Assembly (NCBI GenBank): GCA_028292305.1
Contig: JAQGMQ010000526.1
Span: 1-5,884 of the forward strand
Reading direction: 5' to 3'
DNA from: Rhodoferax sp.
GTDB lineage: Bacteria > Pseudomonadota > Gammaproteobacteria > Burkholderiales > Burkholderiaceae_C
DNA length: 5,884 nt
This document shows, one piece after another, positions 1 through 5,734 of this stretch. Numbering within the stretch: position 1 is the stretch's first letter; each line of letters starts with the position of its first letter. The notes under the pieces are model-generated. The model saw only the letters and a list, made by a program, of their open reading frames with translations, searched no databases and was not told where the DNA came from. The position numbers and the translations under genes were made by a program.

Positions 1-78
1 TCCCTTGATCAGATGGCTGATGGGTTGCGCCAGGTCATCGTAACCGGGCGTGACAAGCTTGGGGGCGGTAAACCGCAT
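1..78 (-). CDS. Possible 5' end of an unrecognised gene, cut by the window edge
   Basis: On the minus strand an ATG at 78-76 opens a frame that stays open to the window edge (26 codons), starting MRFTAPKLVTP and ending HLIKG. An in-frame TGA lies three codons upstream, so translation in this frame cannot begin earlier. About 73% of its third codon positions are G or C, more than in the opposite-strand frame over the same bases, which modestly favours the minus strand. It follows the SOD-rhodanese gene on the same strand after a 170-bp gap. No clear Shine-Dalgarno sequence precedes the ATG. I do not recognise the family, and 26 open codons in GC-rich DNA could be chance. Confidence 0.33.
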   Translation of the reverse strand, partial: MRFTAPKLVTPGYDDLAQPISHLIKG

Positions 79-248
79 TGGCGATCACATCAAAGCAACG
101 CCGGCCACTGTAGCGTTGCCAGAAGTCTGCAGGCATTGACAATGGCGTGCCTCTACGCGCTTTGCAGAGCTCACGCGCGACACTCGTCAGGCCAACAACA
201 GGCCGGTGCAGGCGACGCGGTTGCTCTCCGGCCTCGGGGATGTTCGCG
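79..248. other. Non-coding gap downstream of the SOD-rhodanese gene
   Basis: This 170-bp stretch lies between the stop of the SOD-rhodanese gene and the putative start at 78. I see no terminator with a T-run in the minus-strand direction and no convincing promoter. The only structure is a pair of GGCCGG/CCGGCC hexamers at 201-206 and 228-233. They are widely spaced and each is self-complementary, so they carry little weight. Confidence 0.4.
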
Positions 249-1166
249 TTAAGCGACGGCCCTGGCTTGCAGGGGCTTGCCAGCCGCCCGCCATGCCTGG
301 ATCCCACCAGTGAGGAAGTGCACATCGAAACCGCGCGCACGCAGCGACAAGGCTGTCGAGCGCCCAATGTCGAGCCCTTTCAGGCAATACACCAACACCG
401 GCTGCATGGCGTCGATCTCGTCACGCCACCGTTTGACCTGTGAGGGGTCATGCCAGGTGGCGCCCTCCAGCATGTCGCTTGCCGCGGCGAAGTCTTCCGC
501 GCGTCGCACATCGATGATCTGGTAGGTGCCGCTGCCCATGGCGTCAATGCCAACACCGAGCGGCACCGCATCGCCAGCCACCGCAGCGCCGTATCGCAGG
601 TACACAGCGTCCCAGCGGATGTTCTTCATGAACGCGTCCACGTAGGCTGCCGCCCTGGCTCCGAAATCCAGGTGGTAGGCGTGTTCGTACATGTCGAGCG
701 CGAGCACTGGCGTGGCGCCGGCCAGCAGGTTGGTGTGATCGGCGGCCCAGTGGTTGATGAGCCGGCCTTCGCGCGCCGACCAGGCCAGCACGGCCCAACC
801 CGAGCCGCCGCCCATCGCCTTCGCCAGCGCCGTGAACTCGGCCTGCCAGCGATCCACAGAGCCGAAGTCGCGTGTCAACCCGACCGAGAGTCCACAGGAC
901 GGCAACACGCCGTCGCCGCCGAGTGCATCGAAATACATTTCATGCAGGACCGCCGAATTGGCGGCGACCAGCTCTTCGCGCTTCAGGCCGCTGACCACAA
1001 AGCCTGGTGCGGCAGACCAGTCGAGTTCGCCGAGCTGATCGCGGATGGCTTTCAAGCGTTTTACTGCACCCGCGTAGTTGTTTTCATGGTGACTCGCGAT
1101 GAGCTTGGGCGACAGTCCATTGAGACGGTCCAGGTCCAGATCAAGGGGTTTGGGTTGCAGGTCCAT
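249..1166 (-). CDS. Fe/Mn superoxide dismutase fused to a C-terminal rhodanese domain (ChrC-ChrE-like)
   Basis: This 305-residue cytoplasmic protein (no signal peptide) has two domains. Residues about 15-195 are an Fe/Mn superoxide dismutase, which converts superoxide to peroxide and oxygen. The four metal ligands line up as His26, His75, Asp158 and His162, the last two in DMYEHAYHLDF, and GGGSGW (119-124) is a family landmark. Residues about 205-300 are a rhodanese domain with IIDVR (217-221), candidate active-site Cys261 in VYCLKGLDIGRS and a terminal TGGIQAW. By eye, the SOD second shell is unusual: Ala34 sits where Tyr34 is expected, Asn30 at His30, and His144 near the MnSOD Gln146 position. 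Single-domain Fe/Mn SODs are usually about 200 residues, so the fusion explains the length. ChrC of chromate operons is an SOD and ChrE is rhodanese-like; the location after chrB fits that role. The 107-bp gap and weak Shine-Dalgarno sequence leave open whether it is co-transcribed or has its own promoter. Confidence 0.9.
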   Translation of the reverse strand: MDLQPKPLDLDLDRLNGLSPKLIASHHENNYAGAVKRLKAIRDQLGELDWSAAPGFVVSGLKREELVAANSAVLHEMYFDALGGDGVLPSCGLSVGLTRDFGSVDRWQAEFTALAKAMGGGSGWAVLAWSAREGRLINHWAADHTNLLAGATPVLALDMYEHAYHLDFGARAAAYVDAFMKNIRWDAVYLRYGAAVAGDAVPLGVGIDAMGSGTYQIIDVRRAEDFAAASDMLEGATWHDPSQVKRWRDEIDAMQPVLVYCLKGLDIGRSTALSLRARGFDVHFLTGGIQAWRAAGKPLQARAVA

Positions 1167-1273
1167 GGGGTTTTCTTTCGGCGTGGGGTTTCACAGTGAA
1201 CCGTGGAGGGGATGCGTTGCAGGCACTAAGCGCGCGGTGTGGATGAGGGAGGTGTCCTTCACGCTTTTCCCCA

Positions 1274-2260
1274 TCAAGCCTGCGTCCGTGCGCTGTCACG
1301 CGCAAAGTGCGTATACAGCGAGTCCAGCACGCCACCGATCTCGGCGAGCAGCGCGTCGTCGTCGGGCAGGCGTTCGCGCGCGCCTGTGAGCATCGCTTCG
1401 AAGCCCGCGGCTTCGGCCACGGGGCTGCCCCCCATGTCCAGCGAATGCACCATGGCGCCCAGGCGCATCAATGCCTGGTTGTCTTCAAGCCCGAAGCTTG
1501 CCGCCAAGGTTTCGAAGGTGACCCGTTCTCCGACGTGGGTGAACGCCGCACCATCAAAGTCGAAACCCAACGCGTTGGGCGGGCATTCGCTGGCATTGGC
1601 AAGCCAGTGGAATTGCGCGCCGGCGTCGATGAAGCGGCGAATCAGCCAGGCGCTGGCCACGCGGTCGACCCACAGGCGCCGCCTGGTTGCCCATAAACGG
1701 CCCTGGTAGTCGGCCGGGTTCCGGCGTGGAATCCGACCCTCGGTGTCGTGCGGTTCGTCGGGTGACAACAGGCGTGTGATCCGTTGATTGAAGCTTGCCC
1801 ACGAAGTTTCGGCCTCCAGGGTCGCCTCGCCAGGGAAGAAGTCGGTCGCTACGAGCGCTTCGTAGTCGCGCCGCAGCTTTTTCTGCAGGCGTGCCAACTC
1901 GGCGACGCTGAGCGAGGGCAACGCGCTTGCCGCTTCCTTCCAGCTTTTGACGAGCACGGCGTAGTCCGCACGCCGGTCAAAAAGCTGCGGGTAGGCGCCG
2001 ACATCGGTGGGACTGGCTGGCGCGACCGCCATGAGCCAGGCGCTGCCGCCTTCACGTGCACAGGCATCGGCGAGCTCTTGAAGGGCCTCCAGGTGTGCCG
2101 CGTGGCCGGGAAGCAAATAGGCGCCATCGCGCAATGCTGCGCACCCCATGGCCTTCAGGGATCTCCAGATACGCATGCGTGCCGTCGCAGCTTGCGTAGG
2201 CAGGGACACGACCAGCAAAAGCCATTCGGCAGCGCCAACGGAGGAATGCAAATTTTCCAT
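1274..2260 (-). CDS. chrB: Chromate resistance regulator ChrB
   Basis: This 328-residue soluble protein matches ChrB, the chromate-responsive regulator of chr operons. Residues about 10-150 form the N-terminal ChrB domain, starting EWLLLVVSLP and followed by an Arg-rich MRIWRSLKAMG helix and LRDGAYLLP. This resembles the winged-helix part of PaaX-type regulators and is the likely DNA-binding part. Residues about 192-325 form the ChrB C-terminal domain, with DRVASAWLIRRFID, FDFDGAAFTHVGERVTFETL and MVHSLDMGG. An in-frame ATG exists 12 codons upstream (2296), but it would lie inside the best -10 box and its extra residues do not resemble ChrB. I therefore chose the ATG at 2260, although no clear Shine-Dalgarno sequence precedes it. 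The gene is divergent from an MFS transporter with a large inverted repeat between them, consistent with autoregulation, and is followed by the SOD-rhodanese gene. No chrA lies in the window. Confidence 0.9.
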   Translation of the reverse strand: MENLHSSVGAAEWLLLVVSLPTQAATARMRIWRSLKAMGCAALRDGAYLLPGHAAHLEALQELADACAREGGSAWLMAVAPASPTDVGAYPQLFDRRADYAVLVKSWKEAASALPSLSVAELARLQKKLRRDYEALVATDFFPGEATLEAETSWASFNQRITRLLSPDEPHDTEGRIPRRNPADYQGRLWATRRRLWVDRVASAWLIRRFIDAGAQFHWLANASECPPNALGFDFDGAAFTHVGERVTFETLAASFGLEDNQALMRLGAMVHSLDMGGSPVAEAAGFEAMLTGARERLPDDDALLAEIGGVLDSLYTHFARDSARTQA

Positions 2261-2262
2261 GT

Positions 2263-2292
2263 AGAGAATATTACATCTATGTAATGATCTCT
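2263..2292. promoter_or_regulatory. 30-bp inverted repeat between chrB and the MFS gene, candidate operator
   Basis: The arms AGAGAATATTACAT (2263-2276) and ATGTAATGATCTCT (2279-2292) flank a 2-bp centre (CT). Twelve of 14 positions pair, with a perfect 7-bp core on each side (ATTACAT/ATGTAAT). The element sits immediately upstream of the chrB start and covers the expected chrB transcription start. It also lies in the upstream part of any MFS promoter. ChrB is the obvious candidate ligand because regulators of this kind often bind dyads next to their own genes, but the sequence does not show which protein binds. Confidence 0.7.
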
Positions 2293-2294
2293 GC

Positions 2295-2300
2295 ATTATA
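2295..2300 (-). promoter_or_regulatory. Probable chrB -10 box
   Basis: The minus strand reads TATAAT, an exact sigma-70 -10 hexamer, 35 bases upstream of the chrB ATG. Transcription would start near 2288, inside the inverted repeat, giving a leader of roughly 28 nt. The -35 region is poor: the best match, TTCATC, has a 19-bp spacer. Such a promoter could rely on an activator or be intrinsically weak. The overlapping plus-strand hexamer TATAAA (2297-2302) could serve the MFS gene and would give a very short leader. Confidence 0.5.
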
Positions 2301-2320
2301 AATTCGCCTTACCCACCCTG

Positions 2321-3589
2321 ATGAAGAACACGCCTGTTTCGTGGCAGCGGTTTGCTCTTGCACGCCTGTTGCCTCCGGGCGTGGACAGAGGCGTGCTGCT
2401 TTTGCTCACCGCCCGTGCGCTGCGTGCCTTTGGCGACGGGTACATGGCGGTCCTGTTGCCGGCTTACCTGTTGTCCATCGGTCTGGGGACGCTGGAGGTG
2501 GGCATCGTGAGCACGGCGACGATGTTGGGCTCCGCTTTGGCCACGCTCGCGGTCTGCGCCTGGGGGCATCACATTTCCGGCGGGCGACTGCTGCGCGGTG
2601 CTGCGTTGCTCATGACCGCCACGGGCTTGGGCTTTGCCGCCCTGTCGTCGTTCTGGCCACTGCTGATGGTGGCGCTGGCGGGCACGCTCAATCCCAGTTC
2701 TGGCGATGTGAGCGTATTCCTTCCCTTGGAGCACGCCCGCCTGGCAGCGTCGGCCCAGGGCCATGCGCGCACGGCGCTGTTTGCCCGCTACAGCCTGGCA
2801 GGCGCTTTGTGCGCGGCACTCGGCGCGCTGGCCGCCGCCGTGCCCGACTGGCTGGTTCGACACGGCGGATTCGAACGTCTTGCAGCGCTGCGTGGCATGT
2901 TTGCCTTCTACGCAGCCATCGGCCTGGCCGTTTTTTGGCTTTATCGGCATCTGCCGGTTTCTGCGTCTGCCGGCGAAGCCGACAGCCCACCGCTGGCACC
3001 CGCGCCGCTCGGGCCGTCGCGCGGCATCGTGGTGAAGTTGGCGGCACTCTTCAGTGTCGACGCCTTTGCCGGCGGGCTGGTGGTCAACGCGCTGATGTCG
3101 CTGTGGCTGCTGCAGAGGTTCGGCTTCTCGCTGACCCAGGCGGGCGTGTTTTTCTTCTGGACCGGCGTGCTCAGTGCTGCGTCGCAGCTGGCGGCACCAC
3201 TGGTGGCGCGGCGCATCGGGTTGCTGAACACCATGGTCTTTACGCACCTGCCGGCCAATATCTGTCTGGTACTGGCGGCGCTCGCGCCTAGTCTGCCGGT
3301 CGCGTTGGGTCTGTTGATGGTTCGCAGTGCGTTGTCATCGATGGACGTGCCGACGCGCACGGCTTACGTGATGGCTGTTGTCACACCAGTGGAACGCAGT
3401 GCGGCGGCGAGCTTCACGGCCGTACCGCGCAGCCTGGCTGCGGCGATCAGCCCTACGCTGAGCGGCATGTTATTTGCCGCAGGCTGGATTTCGGCGCCGC
3501 TCATCGCCTGCGGTCTACTGAAGATCACGTACGACCTCGCGTTGTGGCGAGCCATGCGGCGACATCAGGTCGACCATGGCGACACTTAG
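2321..3589 (+). CDS. MFS transporter, chrB-linked
   Basis: This 422-residue inner-membrane protein has major facilitator superfamily architecture, with about 12 hydrophobic segments in two halves separated by a Pro/Ala-rich linker (about 212-235). The first segment follows TARALRAFGDGYMAVLLPAYL. The loop after segment 2 (WGHHISGGRLLRG, 81-93) sits where MFS motif A lies but lacks the usual Asp-Arg pair. The second half has a polar stretch, SSMDVPTRTAYVMAV (339-353), with charged residues in or near the membrane. Substrate cannot be read from sequence. The gene is divergent from chrB across 60 bp that holds a large inverted repeat, so co-regulation is likely, and an efflux role in chromate or oxyanion stress is an inference. 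No Shine-Dalgarno sequence precedes the ATG and the leader may be very short. The gene converges on the PEP-CTERM gene. Confidence 0.88.
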   Translation: MKNTPVSWQRFALARLLPPGVDRGVLLLLTARALRAFGDGYMAVLLPAYLLSIGLGTLEVGIVSTATMLGSALATLAVCAWGHHISGGRLLRGAALLMTATGLGFAALSSFWPLLMVALAGTLNPSSGDVSVFLPLEHARLAASAQGHARTALFARYSLAGALCAALGALAAAVPDWLVRHGGFERLAALRGMFAFYAAIGLAVFWLYRHLPVSASAGEADSPPLAPAPLGPSRGIVVKLAALFSVDAFAGGLVVNALMSLWLLQRFGFSLTQAGVFFFWTGVLSAASQLAAPLVARRIGLLNTMVFTHLPANICLVLAALAPSLPVALGLLMVRSALSSMDVPTRTAYVMAVVTPVERSAAASFTAVPRSLAAAISPTLSGMLFAAGWISAPLIACGLLKITYDLALWRAMRRHQVDHGDT

Positions 3590-3665
3590 GAAGGAAGCCT
3601 TCGATCGACAAGGCAGCAACGACCACAGCGCGGCCCGATGGTGAACCCGTTTGCTGAAATAAAAA

Positions 3666-3690
3666 AAGGGACGTGATCAACACGTCCCTT
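3666..3690 (-). terminator. Intrinsic terminator of the PEP-CTERM gene
   Basis: A perfect 10-bp stem, AAGGGACGTG paired with CACGTCCCTT, encloses a 5-nt loop. On the minus strand it is followed directly by a T-rich run (the A-run at about 3659-3667 on the plus strand). It therefore works as a rho-independent terminator for the minus-strand PEP-CTERM gene, about 90 bp after its stop. In the plus direction, from the MFS gene, the stem is followed by CAAGGCC with no T-run, so termination there would be weaker. Confidence 0.88.
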
Positions 3691-3695
3691 CAAGG

Positions 3696-3721
3696 CCGGC
3701 GGCTGAAGCTTCAGCCGCCGG
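3696..3721. repeat. 26-bp perfect palindrome adjoining the terminator
   Basis: The arms CCGGCGGCTGAAG (3696-3708) and CTTCAGCCGCCGG (3709-3721) are exact reverse complements with no spacer. In the PEP-CTERM transcript this would form a GC-rich hairpin just before the terminator hairpin, separated by 5 nt. It may stabilise the 3' end, help pausing, or block transcription from either side. It has no T-run of its own. Confidence 0.75.
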
Positions 3722-3777
3722 AATGGTCAACCGCGCAGGCAGGCGCGCGGCTGTCCTTATCGGTGGTTACGGATGCA

Positions 3778-4422
3778 TCAGACCTTGCGGCGGCGCACGG
3801 CGCCCAGGCCGACCAGGCCCAGACCCAGCAGGGCGATCGACGATGGCTCTGGCACGCCCGATGGCGTTGGCAGGTCGTAGGACATGCCCAGGAAGTCCAG
3901 GTCCAGATCCCAGCCGGTGATGCCGTTCAGCACCATCGTCAGCGTGCCGCCGTCGTCAAGGATGCCGTCGGCGGCGCTGAAGGTCAGATCCTTGTTGGTG
4001 GTGTTGCCGGGGATGTTGAAGTTGGCGATGGAGTTGCCGTTCAGGAAGAAGCCGACGTCGGTGATGTTGGAGTCGGACAGCAGCACCGTGAACAGGAAGC
4101 CAAGGTTGGTGGCGTCGGCAGGCACGAGGCCGGGCGCAATGCTCCAAGACACGGTGACTTCCGAATTTTCGCCGCCGCCATTGGTGACGTGCAGGCCGCC
4201 ATTGCTGACTTCGACCGCGCTTTGCGTCGGCAGTGCGGTGCTCAGCAGCTTGGTCGTCAGGGTGCGGTAGCTGTTGGTGTCGGACACGAGCACGCCCAAA
4301 CCGGCAGCGGCAATGCTTTGGTCGCCGTTGTTGAAGTCGTCGATCGTCAGGGTGGCGGCATGTGCGCCGAAGGCGAACAGGGTGGAGCAGGCAATGGCCG
4401 CAGCGATGAGTTGTTTTTTCAT
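3778..4422 (-). CDS. PEP-CTERM sorting domain protein (secreted, exosortase substrate)
   Basis: This 214-residue exported protein has a signal peptide, MKKQLIAAAIACSTLFAFGAHA, with likely cleavage after AHA at residue 22. The C-terminal sorting signal starts with VPEPSS (190-195), then has a Gly/Leu membrane segment (196-209) and an Arg/Lys tail (RRRK). In known systems exosortase recognises the PEP motif during transport to the cell surface. The mature region is rich in Asn, Gly, Asp, Thr and Ser, has no cysteine and looks beta-rich; I recognise no enzyme domain in it. The frame is open further upstream, but the ATG at 4422 begins an ideal signal peptide and has AAAAAGG 6 nt before it, so I chose it. 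A sigma-54 type promoter lies upstream and an intrinsic terminator downstream, so it appears monocistronic. No exosortase or exopolysaccharide gene is in the window. Confidence 0.93.
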   Translation of the reverse strand: MKKQLIAAAIACSTLFAFGAHAATLTIDDFNNGDQSIAAAGLGVLVSDTNSYRTLTTKLLSTALPTQSAVEVSNGGLHVTNGGGENSEVTVSWSIAPGLVPADATNLGFLFTVLLSDSNITDVGFFLNGNSIANFNIPGNTTNKDLTFSAADGILDDGGTLTMVLNGITGWDLDLDFLGMSYDLPTPSGVPEPSSIALLGLGLVGLGAVRRRKV

Positions 4423-4483
4423 GAAAGACCTTTTTAGAGTTGAGCGCGTAACTGAATACAAAATTTCTTGCGCAGACAGATAG

Positions 4484-4499
4484 TGCAAACTTTGGGCCA
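4484..4499 (-). promoter_or_regulatory. Sigma-54 (-24/-12) promoter of the PEP-CTERM gene
   Basis: The minus strand reads TGGCCCAAAGTTTGCA. Against the RpoN consensus TGGCACG-N4-TTGCA, the invariant GG and GC are present with the required 10-bp spacing, and only two consensus positions differ. Transcription would start near 4473, leaving a leader of about 50 nt before the ATG at 4422. I found no comparably good sigma-70 promoter for this gene. PEP-CTERM genes in several proteobacteria are linked to RpoN with the PrsK/PrsR two-component system, which supports the call. Confidence 0.72.
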
Positions 4500-4557
4500 G
4501 AACATAAAAATTGTTTGAAATCAAGCGTATACATCTCGTCGAGGTCAAAAATCGCGA

Positions 4558-4577
4558 TACACCTTCGTTACGGTGTA
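4558..4577. promoter_or_regulatory. Dyad upstream of the sigma-54 promoter, candidate enhancer site
   Basis: TACACC (4558-4563) and GGTGTA (4572-4577) form a perfect 6-bp inverted repeat with an 8-bp spacer. Its centre lies about 94 bp upstream of the expected PEP-CTERM transcription start, within the usual distance for a sigma-54 activator binding site. PrsR is the natural candidate, but I do not know its motif. The site is also about 155 bp upstream of the AEC gene. Confidence 0.45.
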
Positions 4578-4719
4578 AAAGAATTCGGCACTGTTGAGCA
4601 GGATTCGCGGGGTCATTCGTTTCTTTAACGTGCAGATGCAGGCGGATGATCTTTCCAGGCGATGGTCAAATCATCTGGTTACAGCCCACGCCAGGTGAAA
4701 TTGACCGGCATCGCGAAGC

Positions 4720-4725
4720 AGGAGG
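4720..4725 (+). promoter_or_regulatory. Strong ribosome binding site deciding the AEC start
   Basis: AGGAGG lies 7 nt upstream of the GTG at 4733, an optimal Shine-Dalgarno sequence and spacing. It favours this start over the GTG at 4757, which would give an N-terminus closer to typical AEC proteins but has no such site. Confidence 0.8.
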
Positions 4726-4732
4726 CCTGTAG

Positions 4733-5722
4733 GTGGCGCACTGCGACAATCGACGTGTGCTTACCGTCTTGTCTGTCACTTTTCCATTTTTTGCGCTGGT
4801 GCTCGCCGGCTATATCGCCGCGCGGCGGCGTTGGTTGCCACTTGAATCGATCGGCGGCCTGAACGGATTCGTGCTGTTTTTTGCGCTGCCGTGCATGCTT
4901 TTCCGGTTCGGCGCGGCCACACCCCTGTCATTGCTGCTCGATCCCGGGCTGTTCGTCACCTACCTGTTTTGCGCCTTGGTGATCGTGGGCTTCGTGGTGG
5001 CGACCAGCCTGAACCAGCGCGTCGGCTGGAATGACGCGGCTTTCGGCGCCTTGGTGGGCGCGTTTCCCAACACCGGTTTCATGGGCGTGCCGTTGTTGGT
5101 GGCGTTGATGGGGCCGAAGGCGGCCGGGCCGGCCATCGCCACCATCGTCGTGGATCTGCTGGTCACGTCGTCGCTGTGCATCGCGCTGTCCAGGCTCGAC
5201 GGTGCCGACGAGCACGGTGCCGCCCGCGCCGCGCGCAACGCACTCAAGGGTGTGGCCATCAACCCCATGCCCTGGGCCATCGTGCTGGGTGTGTTGGTGT
5301 CGGCCACGCAGTTGCAACTGCCGGGGCCGGTGACCCAGACCGTGGGCCTGTTGGCCGAGGCCGCGTCGCCGGTGGCGCTGTTCAGCATCGGCGCCGTGCT
5401 GGCGCGTTCGCAAATCGTGGCCGCGGCGGGCAGCCACGCGCCGATGCCCCTGGGCGACTACGTGCCCGTGGCGCTGGTCAAGCTGGTGCTGCACCCGGTG
5501 CTGGTCGGTTTGGTGGGGCTGGCGGTGATCAACCTCGGGGTGCCGCTGGACCGGTTCTCGCTCAACGTCATCATCCTGGTGGCAGCGTTGCCGAGCGCCA
5601 GCAATGTGTCGGTGCTGGCCGAGCGCTTCGGCGCCGACACCGGCCGCGTTGCCCGCATCATTTTGCTGTCGACGGCGGCGGCGTTCGTCACGTTCTCGGG
5701 CGCGGTGGCGCTACTGCGCTGA
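4733..5722 (+). CDS. AEC (auxin efflux carrier) family permease
   Basis: This 329-residue inner-membrane protein, about 10 hydrophobic segments, belongs to the AEC family of bacterial permeases. Members with known roles move malate, malonate or related anions; the name comes from plant homologues. Family landmarks in order are FALVLAGYIAARR (20-32), LNGFVLFFALPCMLFRF (43-59), FPNTGFMGVPLL (111-122) with the family's Asn/Gly/Pro pattern, ASPVALFSIGAVLAR (211-225) and LPSASNVSVLAERFG (286-300). A hydrophilic stretch with Asp, Glu and Arg (about 154-170) forms the central loop. The start is GTG, supported by AGGAGG 7 nt upstream; GTG at 4757 would remove eight non-hydrophobic residues. The gene is divergent from the PEP-CTERM gene and converges on priA, with 12 bp between stops. 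The substrate cannot be inferred. Confidence 0.92.
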   Translation: MAHCDNRRVLTVLSVTFPFFALVLAGYIAARRRWLPLESIGGLNGFVLFFALPCMLFRFGAATPLSLLLDPGLFVTYLFCALVIVGFVVATSLNQRVGWNDAAFGALVGAFPNTGFMGVPLLVALMGPKAAGPAIATIVVDLLVTSSLCIALSRLDGADEHGAARAARNALKGVAINPMPWAIVLGVLVSATQLQLPGPVTQTVGLLAEAASPVALFSIGAVLARSQIVAAAGSHAPMPLGDYVPVALVKLVLHPVLVGLVGLAVINLGVPLDRFSLNVIILVAALPSASNVSVLAERFGADTGRVARIILLSTAAAFVTFSGAVALLR

Positions 5723-5734
5723 GCCCGGCGCCGG

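Larger units (their letters stand above)
4423..4732. other. 310-bp divergent intergenic region, PEP-CTERM to AEC permease
   Basis: This AT-rich spacer holds the sigma-54 promoter and the upstream dyad described separately. The AEC-proximal half has one imperfect inverted repeat, CCAGGCGAT/ATCATCTGG at 4655-4678 (7 of 9 pairs, 6-nt loop), and no recognisable -35/-10 pair for the AEC gene. I see no small gene here with good support. Confidence 0.5.

Noticed and set aside
1127..1141. 15-bp direct repeat shared with about 3896-3910 (GTCCAGGTCCAGATC)
   Set aside because: Both copies encode an Asp-Leu-Asp-Leu-Asp run within unrelated genes; coincidence of codon use is sufficient.
450..1199. Long plus-strand open frame of 249 codons
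   Set aside because: It lies antisense to the SOD-rhodanese gene, has no recognisable domain, and is expected from the GC-rich codon pattern of the real gene.
2309..3247. Long minus-strand open frame of 312 codons
   Set aside because: It is antisense to the MFS gene and encodes a low-complexity Arg/Gln/Ala/His-rich product typical of a shadow frame.
3590..3602. GAAGG-AAG-CCTTC hairpin just after the MFS stop
   Set aside because: The stem is only 5 bp and no T-run follows, so it does not qualify as an intrinsic terminator.
3673..4437. Plus-strand open frame of 254 codons
   Set aside because: It is antisense to the PEP-CTERM gene and runs through the terminator. The product is rich in Gln, Gly and Val repeats without domain features.
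4586..4598. Plus-strand GGCAC...GAGC resembling a sigma-54 promoter for the AEC gene
   Set aside because: The spacing between GG and GC is 9 bp instead of the required 10, and the -12 element is poor.
4662..4862. Plus-strand 66-codon frame overlapping the AEC start
   Set aside because: It has no Shine-Dalgarno sequence, and its second half is the AEC gene read in another frame. A leader peptide role is possible but nothing supports it.
4928..5494. Minus-strand open frame of 188 codons
   Set aside because: It is antisense to the AEC permease and its product is dominated by His, Gln, Arg and Gly, as expected from the reverse of a membrane protein gene.
5725..5734. CCGGCGCCGG palindrome between the AEC and priA stops, as a bidirectional terminator
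   Set aside because: It is only 10 bp, has no loop and no T-run on either side.
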